Source: Cinclus cinclus (taxonomy: Eukaryota; Chordata; Aves; Passeriformes; Cinclidae). From it: a stretch of 64,000 nt of DNA. Location of the stretch: contig NC_085059.1 in NCBI RefSeq assembly GCF_963662255.1, positions 11,379,234-11,443,233 of the forward strand. Direction: 5' to 3'. A model generated the notes under the pieces. The model was given only the letters and a program-made list of their open reading frames with translations. It was not told the DNA's origin and ran no database searches. Both the position numbers and the translations under genes were made by a program. Below, in pieces: positions 1 through 10,637 of the stretch; the stretch's first letter is position 1; every line of letters begins with the position of its first letter.

Positions 1-56
1 CCCCTTCAAACACAGCCCTGGGCTGCCTCCAGCATCAGGGCATAACAGTAACAGAG

Positions 57-345
57 GAATCATAGAGTCCTGGAATGGTTTGGTTTAGAAAGGACCTTAA
101 ACCTCATCTTCTTCCACCCCCTGCCATGAGCAGGGACACCTTCCACTTGATCAGGTTGTTCCAAGCCCCTTCCAACCTGGCCTTCAACACTTCCAGGAAT
201 GGGGCAGTCACAGCTCCTCTGGGCAACCTGTGCCAGGGCCTCACCACCCTCACAGGAAAGAATTTCTTCCTAAGATTGAATATTAATCTACCCTCTCTCA
301 GGTTGAATCCATTACCCTTTGTTTTGATCCAGCCAATGGACCAAT
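57..345 (-). mobile_element. CR1 LINE 3' fragment
   Basis: This is the reverse complement of the 3' end of a CR1 non-LTR retrotransposon. On the plus strand it begins with the AATCATAGAGTCCTGGAATGG end motif. It then runs through the diagnostic segments CTGCCATGAGCAGGGACACC, AACCTGGCCTTCAACACTTC, GGGCAACCTGTGCCAGGGCC and AAGAATTTCTTCCTAAGATT. It fades out near 345, so only about 290 bp of a several-kb element remains, as usual for 5'-truncated avian CR1 copies. The copy carries no intact frame; the 94-codon open frame at 75-359 is chance translation of the antisense strand. Confidence 0.9.
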
Positions 346-769
346 GGACAATTTACTAACTTTGATTTAGTAAATCCAAAACTCTGCATATCTTTCTGGC
401 AATGCTCATACTTACTGCAGCTTTGAATAAGACTAATACTGAATAAAAAAGCTTCAGTAAGACTCTTCAGCATGTTTCCTCCAATTTTTCCTGTTCATTT
501 TCTTCAGTCATTGCTTACTGTCCCACAAACAAGCTTTTTTGGCAAGGGCCTCTTGGAAAGGCTCTGAATCTCAATGCAGTGCTTCTAATGTGAAGTTATA
601 TCAGACTGTAAGGCACTGTCTTCTACACCAGCCAATTTTTCAGAACCAACTCCTTCACAAGGAGGATCACTCACCCAGGGCTGGTGTCCAAGGGCTTGAG
701 ACTCAGCTGGATTTGATCCTGCTGGTGTGGGAGCCCACAGTGCAAACCAAAGCATGAGCACACAACTGA
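346..769. other. Unique non-coding DNA
   Basis: I see no gene, repeat family or RNA here. The sequence is AT-rich with ordinary short open frames on both strands (for example 539-757 and 585-872) that resemble no protein I recognise. Confidence 0.5.
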
Positions 770-860
770 TAAAATGATTTCTTAAGATAACTTTTTTTTG
801 TGAGCTCAGAGTTTGCATCTGTGAAATTGGTAGAATAATAATATGCACATATTCAACAAA
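770..860 (+). mobile_element. MIR-like SINE remnant
   Basis: The order CTTAAGATAAC, GAGCTCAGAGTTTGCATCTG, TGAAATTGG and AGAATAATAAT follows the conserved central part of MIR/CORE-SINE elements (CTTAACCTCTCTG, CTCAGTTTCC, CATCTGTAAAATGGG, ATAATAAT). The tRNA-derived head is not recognisable. It is diverged, as expected for an element that was active before birds arose. The match was made by eye from the general consensus. Confidence 0.4.
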
Positions 861-2936
861 ATGTGCATCCAATAATTAAATCAATTCACTTTTCTAACTG
901 CTACATAAAGCAAGTAGTTGTTTTCTGAGGAATTTACGCAGTAGTAATGCAGCTGCTATTTTTGCTGAAGTAATCACCAGTGATCTGCAGCACATGTGAA
1001 GTGGCCATATATTACTGGAATTTCCTTAGAGACTACTGGAGTAATTTCATGCCCAGGAGAAAGCAACTTTCCTAAAACACCTCAATCTTATCAGCAGCAC
1101 TTGGAGCCATCAACACTTGATTGTCGGTCTCTGAGCAGCACAGTGTGACAAGAAGTTTGAAACAATCCTTTCCTAAACACTGTGTCACTTTATCACGTTA
1201 TGATAAAGATCAGATCCTTTTCCTCATCCATGTACTGTAAGAGTTGATCATTCCCAAATGAGGAATTCTATATTCTTTTTGGACAACCCTCACTCAAAAT
1301 CACCAGTGACTAAAACCAATACCGAGCATGGAAAGCAAAAGTATTTCAAGGCTGGACATGACTTCTGAGTCCATATACTAATATCACTTTGGTCAATATT
1401 ATAATTCATGCAGGAGGCATAGTTTTCCCTTTGCTACAGGCTGCTTCCCCATGTGTAGCTGCTGTTTTTCTTAGCATATGGACAATGCAGACTGTGAGAT
1501 CCTCGGTGTTCAGTCCCAGCTCCCACAGCATGTTACAAATATACAGATGGATTCTAGAAAATGGGTCACACATTTACAGGAGGAAAGTTTTCTTAAGAGA
1601 AAATACTTTTAGTATTAATGTCAGGCAATAATTTTCATGCTCTTTTCTGATTCTCACCTTTCATTTCAGTTTTCTGTTGAAAACAGTTTAAGATAAAATA
1701 CACTTGATCCTATTACACAGAAATACATGCTAGGCTTGCCAGTAATCTCAGCAGAGTGCAATTAGGAAGACAAGTATGATAATGAAACTGTTGCATCACA
1801 TTTTTCTAGTTTGATACTGTCTGAGCTTACTTTATTTATCTATTTATAGGCTTTCATGCATATGTAAGAAGATGGGTTTATTCCTTGCCTAGACCAATAT
1901 AGCAGGAAGAGCTCCTCTGCCTCTTCTTTGTTCCCATCAGACATGTTATAGATAACCTCCACAAATGCCACCCCAGCAGTGTGTTCTTAAAGCCAGAAGG
2001 ATTTTTGAGGGGAACCCATTTCAGAGGTAAAGATCCTCCCCAGTATCTACCATTGCCTTTATCCATGAAGTCAGCCTGACTCTCCTTTGACAAAAACTGC
2101 TGTTTTGTCAGCAGAGTGAAATGAAGTTGTAGATCTCAGACAGCTGAGGACTCTACAGTCTGACATGAGGACCTGAGCTTTGGTAAAATGAATAGCAGAG
2201 AACTAACTCAAGCATTGGGATACTTGTGACATTTGGTCTCACTGAAAAAGCCCTGCTCAACTGATGTCTGTGACACTAATGGAAACGCAGCCCTGCATTG
2301 GAAAGATCCTTCCCCACAGGTCTTTACAAAACTTCAAGTAAAGTGCACACAGTTCTGCAAAGGAGGAAACAAATCCTCAAGGGCAGAAATGTCACTGAAG
2401 TGAACTTAAATCACATGAGTGATAACTCCACTGGGAGAACAGCAGACATCAGTCATCTGTGTGCTTGCTTAATATCCTCTGTTTCGGAATATTTCTGCTG
2501 CCAGTCATTTTGCTCATCTGCTGGGCAGACAGGATGAACGGAATTGCTCTTAGCAGACTAAAGCCATGGACCATTGCAAACAGTCTCTAACAAGAGCACT
2601 TGAGAAGCACCTGAGACTGATGATTCATCATTTTCCCCACTTTTTATAGATACCTGGTTAAAGGTGCCAGATTAACAGCCCTGGCAACTAAACTCCTCCA
2701 TCCCTCTCAGAGGCATGGCATGCAGAGGCCAATATGCACAGCAGCCTTGACCTTGTCCCTCTCCTCTTACTTATGAGAGGAGGGCTCCATGATCAGCTTC
2801 CTTGGATGATGGACCCTTTTTCCCCATTGGTTATAGTTAATGGAAAAACGTTATCTGGGTGCAACAGAGGGTTAAACTTTTAGTACACACTTTTATAAAA
2901 CAGGTAGAAAAGTATGCTATAAAGGGAGATAGTACC
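861..2936. other. Unique non-coding DNA
   Basis: No recognisable gene or repeat. There are open frames of 71-80 codons (1389-1631 plus, 1878-2093 minus, 2298-2537 plus) without known motifs, splice context or codon bias. I treat them as chance. Confidence 0.5.
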
Positions 2937-3095
2937 ACAAATCCCTTTTATAAGAGTGGGAAACTGAGGCTGGAAGCAATAAAACAACTTACTCAAGATT
3001 AGAAAAAGAGCTGAAAAGCCAAAAATAAACCCTAAAGCTTCTGAGCTCAAATCTCTGTTGACAAGACTGTTTAGATTAGTGCTTCATCAAAGACT
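2937..3095 (-). mobile_element. MIR-like SINE, reverse orientation
   Basis: The plus strand reads TTTATAAGAGTGGGAAACTG, AGGCTGGAAGCAATAAAACA, ACTTACTCAAGATTAGAAAA and then AGCTGAAAAGCC and GAGCTCAAATCTCTG. This follows the reverse complement of MIR/CORE-SINEs (ACAGATGGGGAAACTGAGG, TTAAGTGACTTGCCCAAGG, GCAGAGCTGGGATTTGAACC). The part near 3050-3095 corresponds to the tRNA-like head. It is heavily diverged and non-functional. Confidence 0.5.
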
Positions 3096-4800
3096 GGAAG
3101 GTTTACCCCTGTTGTCTGCACTGAAGCTTTTTTCCCCTTCAGTCTCCTGAGATGTTGTGCCTAAAACCATCTTGGCTTATTGCTCTTTGCACAAGTTCAT
3201 CTTGGAGCTCTCCCAGTGTTACCTGCTTGAAATCTACATTAAATACTGTATTGTCCTTAAATAGGAAATTGTTCATAACTCAGCCTTCAGCATAGAGAAC
3301 ATATGTATCCTGCAGTGATTTCAGTGCCAAAGTGATCCACAGACATCAGCTTTTCTTTCCCAAATCCCTGGGATTTCTTCCACTCCACCTCTTACATGTG
3401 GGGAGAAACTTCAGTAAAATCCCAGAACATCAGCTTGATCTTCCTTTAAAATTTCCTCTAATATCTCTGCTATGGTGGCTGGAAAATCTAATCCTGATTC
3501 TAAGTTCATGAGTGTCAAACTCTGCTTTAAGCCTACTTAAAAAACATGACCAAAAACCTAACTAACCAAACCTGTATTTTTCTCTACCTTCACTTCCACC
3601 TAAAAGGATAAAAAATAAAACTGGGCCAAATTCATACTACTCAAACACTTCCTAAAACCAAAGAGTTGCTCAAGAAATTTCTAAGTGAAACAGCTCTGAA
3701 AATTAGATCAGTGTCTCTTAAGTGTTGAAAAGAACTGCAGTGACCAGTTTTGATAAAAGTCAGGAACACAAAACTGACACTTATTTTTGATATTTACTGA
3801 GCAAACAACACAACCATGGCTCAAAGCTTCCCTTCAAGCTCCAGGGTCCTGCATTTGGAAGCTCATATGCCTCAGGCTGCCAGGTCATAGCACCCTGATA
3901 AATACCTGTTAGAAATGAAGGGAAAAATCCAACACACTCCTATATCAATATTGATTTTTATGTCAATTGTTTTATATTCCCACTGATGCAGACTGCAAGT
4001 CATTGATGGAGAGGATCCTCAGAAAGCAAAATTAAAATGAACTGTCATCCAGCAGCAGTGAAAACAAGAAATAAGCAATAATGATTTAGAGGACTTCAGT
4101 GTCTCCAGCTACTCTATAGTGTGGTAGAAACATAGCTCTTCTTCATTTTCTTTCAGCAGCTCATAGATCTATCAGGGGCTACACTTAACTTGAAGATCAA
4201 ACAAACAACAGATACTGGTAAACACTGAAGCTTCTTCAAAGTTCATTATTAAAAAAAAAGCCAGGAGTAGCTCTTTTTTTTCTAGCAGGATCTGGTGATT
4301 GAAGTATAATGATAGATCTCCAGATTAGGCAGCTCTCATAATCTTTTGAGCCCTATTTTTCTTATATATGATTATTAGTTGACAATTGCTCTCAGAGTAC
4401 ATCTTCACTCACACACACCAGCATAAACCACATCAAAGCTAGGTGTGAGCCAGGAGAGCATCAAACCCGATGCACCAAAAGTACATTCAGCAATGCCTTT
4501 GTGTAGCCAGAGTAGCTGGGTATTACTGGTAGAGTTGCTCCACAGTCCATCCAGAAAAAACTAATTTTACAACAGAGTAGTCTTAGATCTTTTTATTTTA
4601 TAGATGCAGTTCTCATTGTGTTTGTGTTCTTTGTCCTCTCTTTGGGTCCTCTGCTCTTCTCATCCCGTATTCCTCTTCCATTTTTCATTTTTTCCTGCCT
4701 TTCAATTTTCTCTTAGCTTTAACTTTGGATTCCCTTTACACAGCAGAGAGTGAGGTTGCTTGTCTCTCTAAGCTGAGATGTGATCTCTCTGCTTCGATTA
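3096..4800. other. Unique non-coding DNA
   Basis: AT-rich sequence with no gene or repeat family that I recognise. Short A and T runs occur (for example 4251-4280). It borders the LTR starting at 4801. Confidence 0.5.
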
Positions 4801-5849
4801 TGTCTTGGTTTGAAAGACAGGTGTCTGCTAGGGAAGGCAGGAGCCTGCTTTGGAATTGAGAATGAAAACCCCTGTGGAACTGAGAATGCAAACCCCCTCC
4901 CTCTGAATTATTATAATTTTGAAATCAAGGGGCTCTCAGGCAAAGATATGAGGATAGGAATAATGAATCTTTACTAGTATGTATAACAAGGCAAAGATAC
5001 AACAATAACTATGGCATCAACACCAAACAGACTCACAAACCCACTGACAGGCCTCCAGGCTGCAGGAACTTTCCCCTCTGGTGCAGTTCTGGGCACAGCC
5101 AGCAAGGAGCGCTGCTGGCTCCCGGCCAGGCAGGGCAGGCGCGAGGATTCCCCCGCAGCTGCAGGGAGCTCGGGGAGGGATGGAAGAGAAGTTTTGTTTC
5201 ATAAATCTCCCATGGGACTCAAGGAAACAGCAAGCTGGGCCAGCAGGAATGAGCAAGGTGTATCAGAAACTCCGGAGCTGTGACTGGAACCACCAGATGT
5301 CTTGGGGGATGGGGGAAGGGGGGGTGCAGGGCTATGGTGTGGTGGAAACTCGGAGCAGTACAGGAGAAGCAGCGGGGACGGGACAGTGGCAGCCTGGCTA
5401 CCAGCAGGGCAGGGAGACACGAGCTCAGGATCCCAGGCACCCGAGCAAATGGGGATAGGTCTCTCTTTTAGTGAGGTGGGTGTTAATAAAATCCCAGTTC
5501 AGTGGCTGCTCTTGGAAGCAAAGGCTAACCTCATGGCAGACAAAACAGCTCTTGGCACTCTGGCGGCAGCAACCATCCTCCACCAAAAAGCAGAGAGTGA
5601 GAGAGCTAGCAGCTCCCCCAGCCCCCGTCCTTTACCTGCCCCAAAAATCCCAAGGTATCTCTATCCTTCGGACAGAAACTCCTCAGATGAGAGAAAAAGC
5701 AACCAGGTGCCCCCCTTCCACCTGGGCTTAGGCAATTCTTTGTTTTCTTAAGTACCCGTAAGTGCCTAGTAATCAGTGTTTCTTAGCAACCTATGGGAAA
5801 AATTCTATAGGTAAGAATGAGCAAAACAAAAGAAACGTAATCCCCAACA
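4801..5849 (-). mobile_element. Solo LTR of an endogenous retrovirus
   Basis: The plus strand starts TGTCTTGGTTTGAAAGACAG and ends CCCCAACA, so the element has TG...CA ends and is 1,049 bp long. Flanking GATTA (4796-4800) and GGTTA (5850-5854) look like a 5-bp target-site duplication with one difference. The minus-strand orientation follows from similarity to the LTR at 9983-10637: an AGTAAA poly(A)-signal variant (complement of 4970-4975) is followed by the same U5 segment ending CAAGACA. A 24-bp tandem duplication lies at 4852-4899 within U5. The central part near 5100-5170 is GC- and CpG-rich for this window, which suits a U3/R promoter. No gag, pol or env lies beside it, so it is a solo LTR left by LTR-LTR recombination. 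The 149-codon frame at 5302-5751 is antisense to the LTR and probably meaningless. Confidence 0.8.
4852..4899. repeat. 24-bp tandem duplication inside LTR
   Basis: Units 4852-4875 and 4876-4899 are near-identical (GGAATTGAGAATGAAAACCC against GGAACTGAGAATGCAAACCC). The related LTR at 9983-10637 has a single copy of this segment, so the duplication accounts for the length difference between the two U5 regions. Confidence 0.75.
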
Positions 5850-7179
5850 GGTTATAAGGAGGCCAAAGCAATATTATTTATTTCAAAATCCTCCAAACAG
5901 ATTTAATTGCATTTAACTTTCTGGTTCTTTTCTTTACACCTGAATTACTTACTTTGTCCCTCTCCATGTTCTCAAGCTAATAGGGGAATAAAAAGAAGGC
6001 ACTTTCAGTGTTTGAGTTATAAGTGAGAGTTTCCTGACAATACACGTCCAGCAAGTCCATGTCTACCCAAACCACAGCTGGTGCTCATTTGTCAAAATCC
6101 TTTGACTAGTAGAGCTCAGTTGCTGCTTTCTAAGCACCAGTCCATACCATTAGAAATCTGACTATACTTTCATGGGGAACACATAGCAGAACATGAGTAA
6201 ATGTCTGGGTAAATGAGGCAAGGAATTTGGAAGTGGTTAACCTGTCCAACTCTGATAGAATGATTGGTGTTAAAATTCAGAGCACTGGTATTTGAGAAAG
6301 CATACTGTGTACACAGAGGATAAAAGCATCTGAGGTCAAATATTTTGAGTAATAACTCCCTTGACTTTTCCAAATCTGGATTTAAAAGTCAAATCCAAAT
6401 TTCAATGCAGCTGAAAGTCCTGCCTCCTGTGTTTGAAGAGGAGGAAAGATGGGCTGGCCATCATGTTTGAAACCTTCTCCTTTGCCCTCATTAATGTTTT
6501 ATTAACAGCTCATGTCACATCAAAGCAAATTTTCCTTTGTGCCTGGCATTAAATGCTAATCAGTATTAATGTTTGATTTCTATTTCTGAGAAACGGACAG
6601 AAAGAGGGAGCAAGACTGAGACTGGAAACAGGATTTACATGAACTTCAATAGAGCTGTAAAAACAGCAAGGTTGTTGAAATAGTTGGAAAAGGAACTGGC
6701 TAACAAATGAGGTCTAGGCTGTGACAGCACCTGGTCACAGTCTGCTCACGGGGAACTGAGTGTTGCAGGAGGGGGAACTGTGAGTTGGCATGAATTTTTG
6801 CATGATCTGAAAAGACACTGAGCAGTGAGGCAGGATTTTGTGCCTTTAAATCAAGAGGACTACAGCCACAAGAAGGGGTCAGGAGACACCAGACTGCTGT
6901 AGCAGTAGAGAGGAGGCTGGTGGAGGAGACAAGAAAACAGCTTGGCCATCTGTTGTCTGAAGAGGTGCAGGTTGTGATCAAGAGACTTTTGTGAGGCTGG
7001 AGAGGAATGGGGCAGAAGGTGAAGCCCCAGTCAGAGTTCAGAATGAATTTTCAAAGGAGACAAAGACAGAAAACCAGAGGAGGAGAAAGTGAAGCTGCTG
7101 GGCACAGGGGACACATGAGGCATGCCAGGAGCCACTGGCACGTGTGGTGTTAAGCCAGAGGTATAGATGTACATAGGTG
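5850..7179. other. Unique non-coding DNA
   Basis: No gene or repeat recognised. Open frames such as 6170-6373 and 6700-6981 on the minus strand have no known motif. Confidence 0.45.
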
Positions 7180-7465
7180 TACAAGGGCATGAAATAATTG
7201 GAGAAAGGCGAATGGCTTTAAGATCAGGGAGGGTAGTGTTAGATTAAATATTAGGAAGAAATTCTTCCCTGTGAGGATGGTGAGGCCCGGGCACAGGTTG
7301 CCCACAGAAGATATGGATCCTCCATCCCTAGAAGTGCTCAAGGCCAGGTTGGATGAGGCTTGGAGCAACCTGGTCTAGTAGAAGGTGTTCTTGCTGAGGG
7401 CACAGTTGGGTTGGAATGAGATGAGCTTTGAGGTCCCTTCCAAACTGTTCTATAAGTCTATGATG
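7180..7465 (+). mobile_element. CR1 LINE 3' fragment
   Basis: This CR1 tail is in sense orientation. It contains TTAGGAAGAAATTCTTCCCT, GGATGGTGAGGCCCGGGCAC, AGGTTGCCC, AAGTGCTCAAGGCCAGGTTG and GGAGCAACCTGGTCTAGTAG. It ends with TTCTATAAGTCTATGATG, a slightly diverged form of the CR1 terminal octamer repeat (ATTCTATG). The 5' side is truncated near 7180. The minus-strand 72-codon frame across it is a shadow. Confidence 0.9.
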
Positions 7466-7744
7466 TATTAAAGAAGTGGAGCACTGGGGTCTGTTGCTGC
7501 TTTATAAAAATGAACCTCCAGCAAGGCTTGCTGGGTGTGTGAATTGACCAAGAGATGGGGCCGAGACAATAATGGGGATGGTTTGGAAAAGCAAAGGAAA
7601 TTCACGGCATTTGTGACACTTGTGAAATTTGAAGGTGATAGCTGTAAGGAGGAGGGATAATGCACAGCACTAAAAAACATTCCATTCTGAAACCTAAATG
7701 AAAGACAAGTTACAGGAGTGCCATGTTTTTAATTGCTCAATATT

Positions 7745-7856
7745 CATAGAATTCTAGAATAGTTTGAGTTGCAAGGAACCTTAAAGCTCATCTAGTTCCA
7801 AGCCCCCTGCCATGGGCAGGGACATCTTCCACTAGACCAGGTTGCTCAAAGCCCCA
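7745..7856 (-). mobile_element. Short CR1 LINE 3' fragment
   Basis: The plus strand begins TCATAGAATTCTAGAATAG and continues AAGCTCATCTAGTTCCAAGC, CCCTGCCATGGGCAGGGACA and CCAGGTTGCTCAAAGCCCC, which is the reverse complement of the last ~110 bp of CR1. The copy stops abruptly after GCCCC. Confidence 0.9.
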
Positions 7857-9982
7857 TTATAATAGAACCTGCATTTCAACACAGCAGGAGAACAAAGGAG
7901 CAAGAGCCTTGTGCCAGCCTCTGTAATGAAACACAACCTGGCTGAGAGGAGGAGACATGCAGAAAATTTATGCTCTGAAGTTATTCTTGATTTGCTCCTT
8001 TTTTTCCAATAGCAGTAGCCAAATGAAGAGGTGTTCCTACAAATGATATCAGAGGAAAGTCCCTACAGATAGCTATAATTGTGGGCAAAATCACAGGTTA
8101 CACCATCCATTGTGGTTGAGCAGATTAGATCAAAGGAAAATGGAAAAAAAGAGTGGGAGGTAAGGAATGCTTCACAAGGCATTAGCAGTCAGATAGGCTG
8201 CTTGGTTTGCCTATGGCATTTTGCAGACTTGGTCTGGGAGGTTCATAAGGTCAGACTGATACCTTGATGCCCTTTTTGCTCGGAATATGCTCATGGATAC
8301 AAGCAGTCCCCAGGAGCCAGCTTCCAGATGCCCATTAAAGACAGTGGGCACAGTAATATTAAAAACTCTCTAAGCTGATGGCTCTAGCCAACTGACAGCA
8401 GATTGGCAACACCTGACAGATTATTAGAGCTGAACTGCCTTGCTAAATGCAAATATGCCTATGCAGAAATGGAAAATTACCATAAAATCTTTAGGACTGC
8501 AGGAAACCTCAAAGCTAATTTGTGTCTTCAACTAAAACTTCAATGTCCCTAAAACTTCAGTGTCCCTGTTAGCAATGTAACACTGCTCTATTATCATTGT
8601 AATTAGAACAGCTTGGACAGGGGCATAGGAGAGAAAGCAGCTTTGATAACAAAATTACACAGGTTAGAAAGTTGGTGTCTAGTTGATCCAGGAGAATTTT
8701 GATTTAGATTCTCCCTTTATTAGGGAAATCTTTCCTGTCACAAGAGATGACTTAGACTACTCTCTAGTAGCTTATTTTTTGGGTACTTAACAGTCAGAGC
8801 CAGAGTGGGTATGATCACTTCTGCTGCATAACTACAACTGCAGCTGCACTATTCTCACTTTCAGATACTAAAGTTCAAGTGTAAAACACTCTATTCTCCA
8901 TGTAGACATTAACAAAGGGTACATACGTATTAGCAGAAATTAAATCCTAGAATTGGTGGAAATAGGTTACAGTGTGTTAGCTGCTTTCTTCACAAGTCTT
9001 TTTAATGCAGCAAACCATTTCACTTTCAAGGTAAAATCTGTGAGTAATGTCAAAATACTGGGGCAAATCCAACCTTTCCTTCCTGATGAAAAAAATACTT
9101 CTGTCTCAGAGAAGCCTGCTTTTCTCATTTTTTCAGGAGAGGGATGAAGAAAATATTTGAAGAAAGAGACTCTCTGGAGAGAAATTCATGTACAGTGCTT
9201 TGTATGCTGCATGTCAGCAATTAGACACAAGTGTCAGTGTAGAAATAACTAACTGCTGGTGAAACCTGTCCTTCACTCAGCATGGTTCAGTGCACTACTC
9301 AGTCCTCAGCACTTCAGTAAATATGGAAATACCCACAGAATGCATGTCTTAAGTAAATGCTTCAGCAAATTTGCTCTTCAAAGACATGTATATTCAGGAC
9401 TATTTCCTAAGGTTGTGAAAATTACTGCTTAGTTGGCTGGAACTGCTCTAGTTTGTACAAGTGGAGATCAAGCCCCAAATCTCCAGGTTCATTTGATGGA
9501 GTCCCTCAAGCTCATCATCCCTGGCAAAGAATGGCTTTATTAATGACCACACAGAAAAGGCATTTTAAAAAGATCCTTACTGCTCTTTAAAGCTGAGACT
9601 CTCTTAAGGTAAAGCTGTTGAAACAACTTTCTGGAGCATTACATTAGGCAACTATCAATTGCCAGTACTACTCTTCCCATTTTTCCACCAGGAAAAGCAC
9701 TGGCCATCTAAGCACAGAAGAATTCTAGTTGCTTCCCTGCCAGGGGCAGTGCCAGCCCTGGGGCAATCCCAGTAAAGGCAATATTGGTAGGATTGTCTAA
9801 AACAGTGATTTTATGTCCCTCTGTGTCCTCTTTGTGCTGCCCTAGGGTGTGGGAGCTCTGAGCATCTCTGAACTGAAAGAAACTGCCACCCATAAGTATT
9901 CCCTCTGCTAGAAGGCTCAGAGCTGGTCATTAATAGTAGCAAAGGCTCTACGTTTGCATTTTCAATTCCTCACTTAGTTCAG
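7857..9982. other. Unique non-coding DNA
   Basis: No gene or known repeat seen. Open frames of 61-64 codons (8079-8267, 8953-9147, 9708-9893) are unremarkable. Confidence 0.45.
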
Positions 9983-10637
9983 TGTCTTGGCTTGCAAAGC
10001 AGAATGTAACCAAAAGTATGTATTCTATCACCATCTGTTGAAACCAGGTGGGGCAGTGACCTTTATTTTTTCCACAACCCATCCTTCCTCCAGGGAGCTG
10101 TCTTCTGTTAATGGGTCATTGAATCCCACTGCATGGCTGATAAAATTACATCATCCCATTGGGAGATGCTCCACCCAGGGGGAGGAGGCAAGCATTTCCT
10201 ATCTAGATAAAATTTGAGATTTGGAACATCAGAGCAACCTTTTACCACTGTTTTCTAGTGGAAAACCAGACCCTTCTACATCATCACTGGACCTTTGGAG
10301 AAAAACTGCACCTTCTACAGGAGCACTGCTTCAACAGAACCACATCTGTCACTGCAGGAGGACTGCAGCCACCATTTAATGGGACTGCAACCAACACCCT
10401 GACTGACTGATGGGGTGTCAGGTTGTATTCTGACTCTGACAGTGTTTTGTTGTTTCATATTACTGTATTTTTATTTTATTTTTCCTAGTAAAGAACTATT
10501 ATTCCTATTCCCATACCTTTGCCTGAGAGCCCCTTGATTTCAAAATGATAATAATTTGGAGGGAGGGGTTTTACATCTGACATTTGAAGGGAGGCTCCTG
10601 CCTTCCATAGAAGACATCTGTCTTTCAAATCAAGACA
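9983..10637 (+). mobile_element. Solo LTR of an endogenous retrovirus
   Basis: The element starts TGTCTTGGCTTGC and ends TTTCAAATCAAGACA, giving TG...CA ends with a short terminal inverted repeat (TGTCTTG/CAAGACA), 655 bp in all. It is flanked by TTCAG (9978-9982) and CTCAG (10638-10642), a likely 5-bp duplication with one difference; 5-bp duplications are typical of class III (ERVL-type) elements. An AGTAAA poly(A)-signal variant lies at 10487-10492. The last ~150 bp (10485-10637) match the U5 side of the LTR at 4801-5849, while the upstream halves do not obviously align. No internal retroviral genes are adjacent. Confidence 0.8.

Noticed and set aside
5302..5751. 149-codon plus-strand frame
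   Set aside because: It lies inside a minus-oriented solo LTR, antisense to it, with no family resemblance. Locally higher GC lowers stop frequency.
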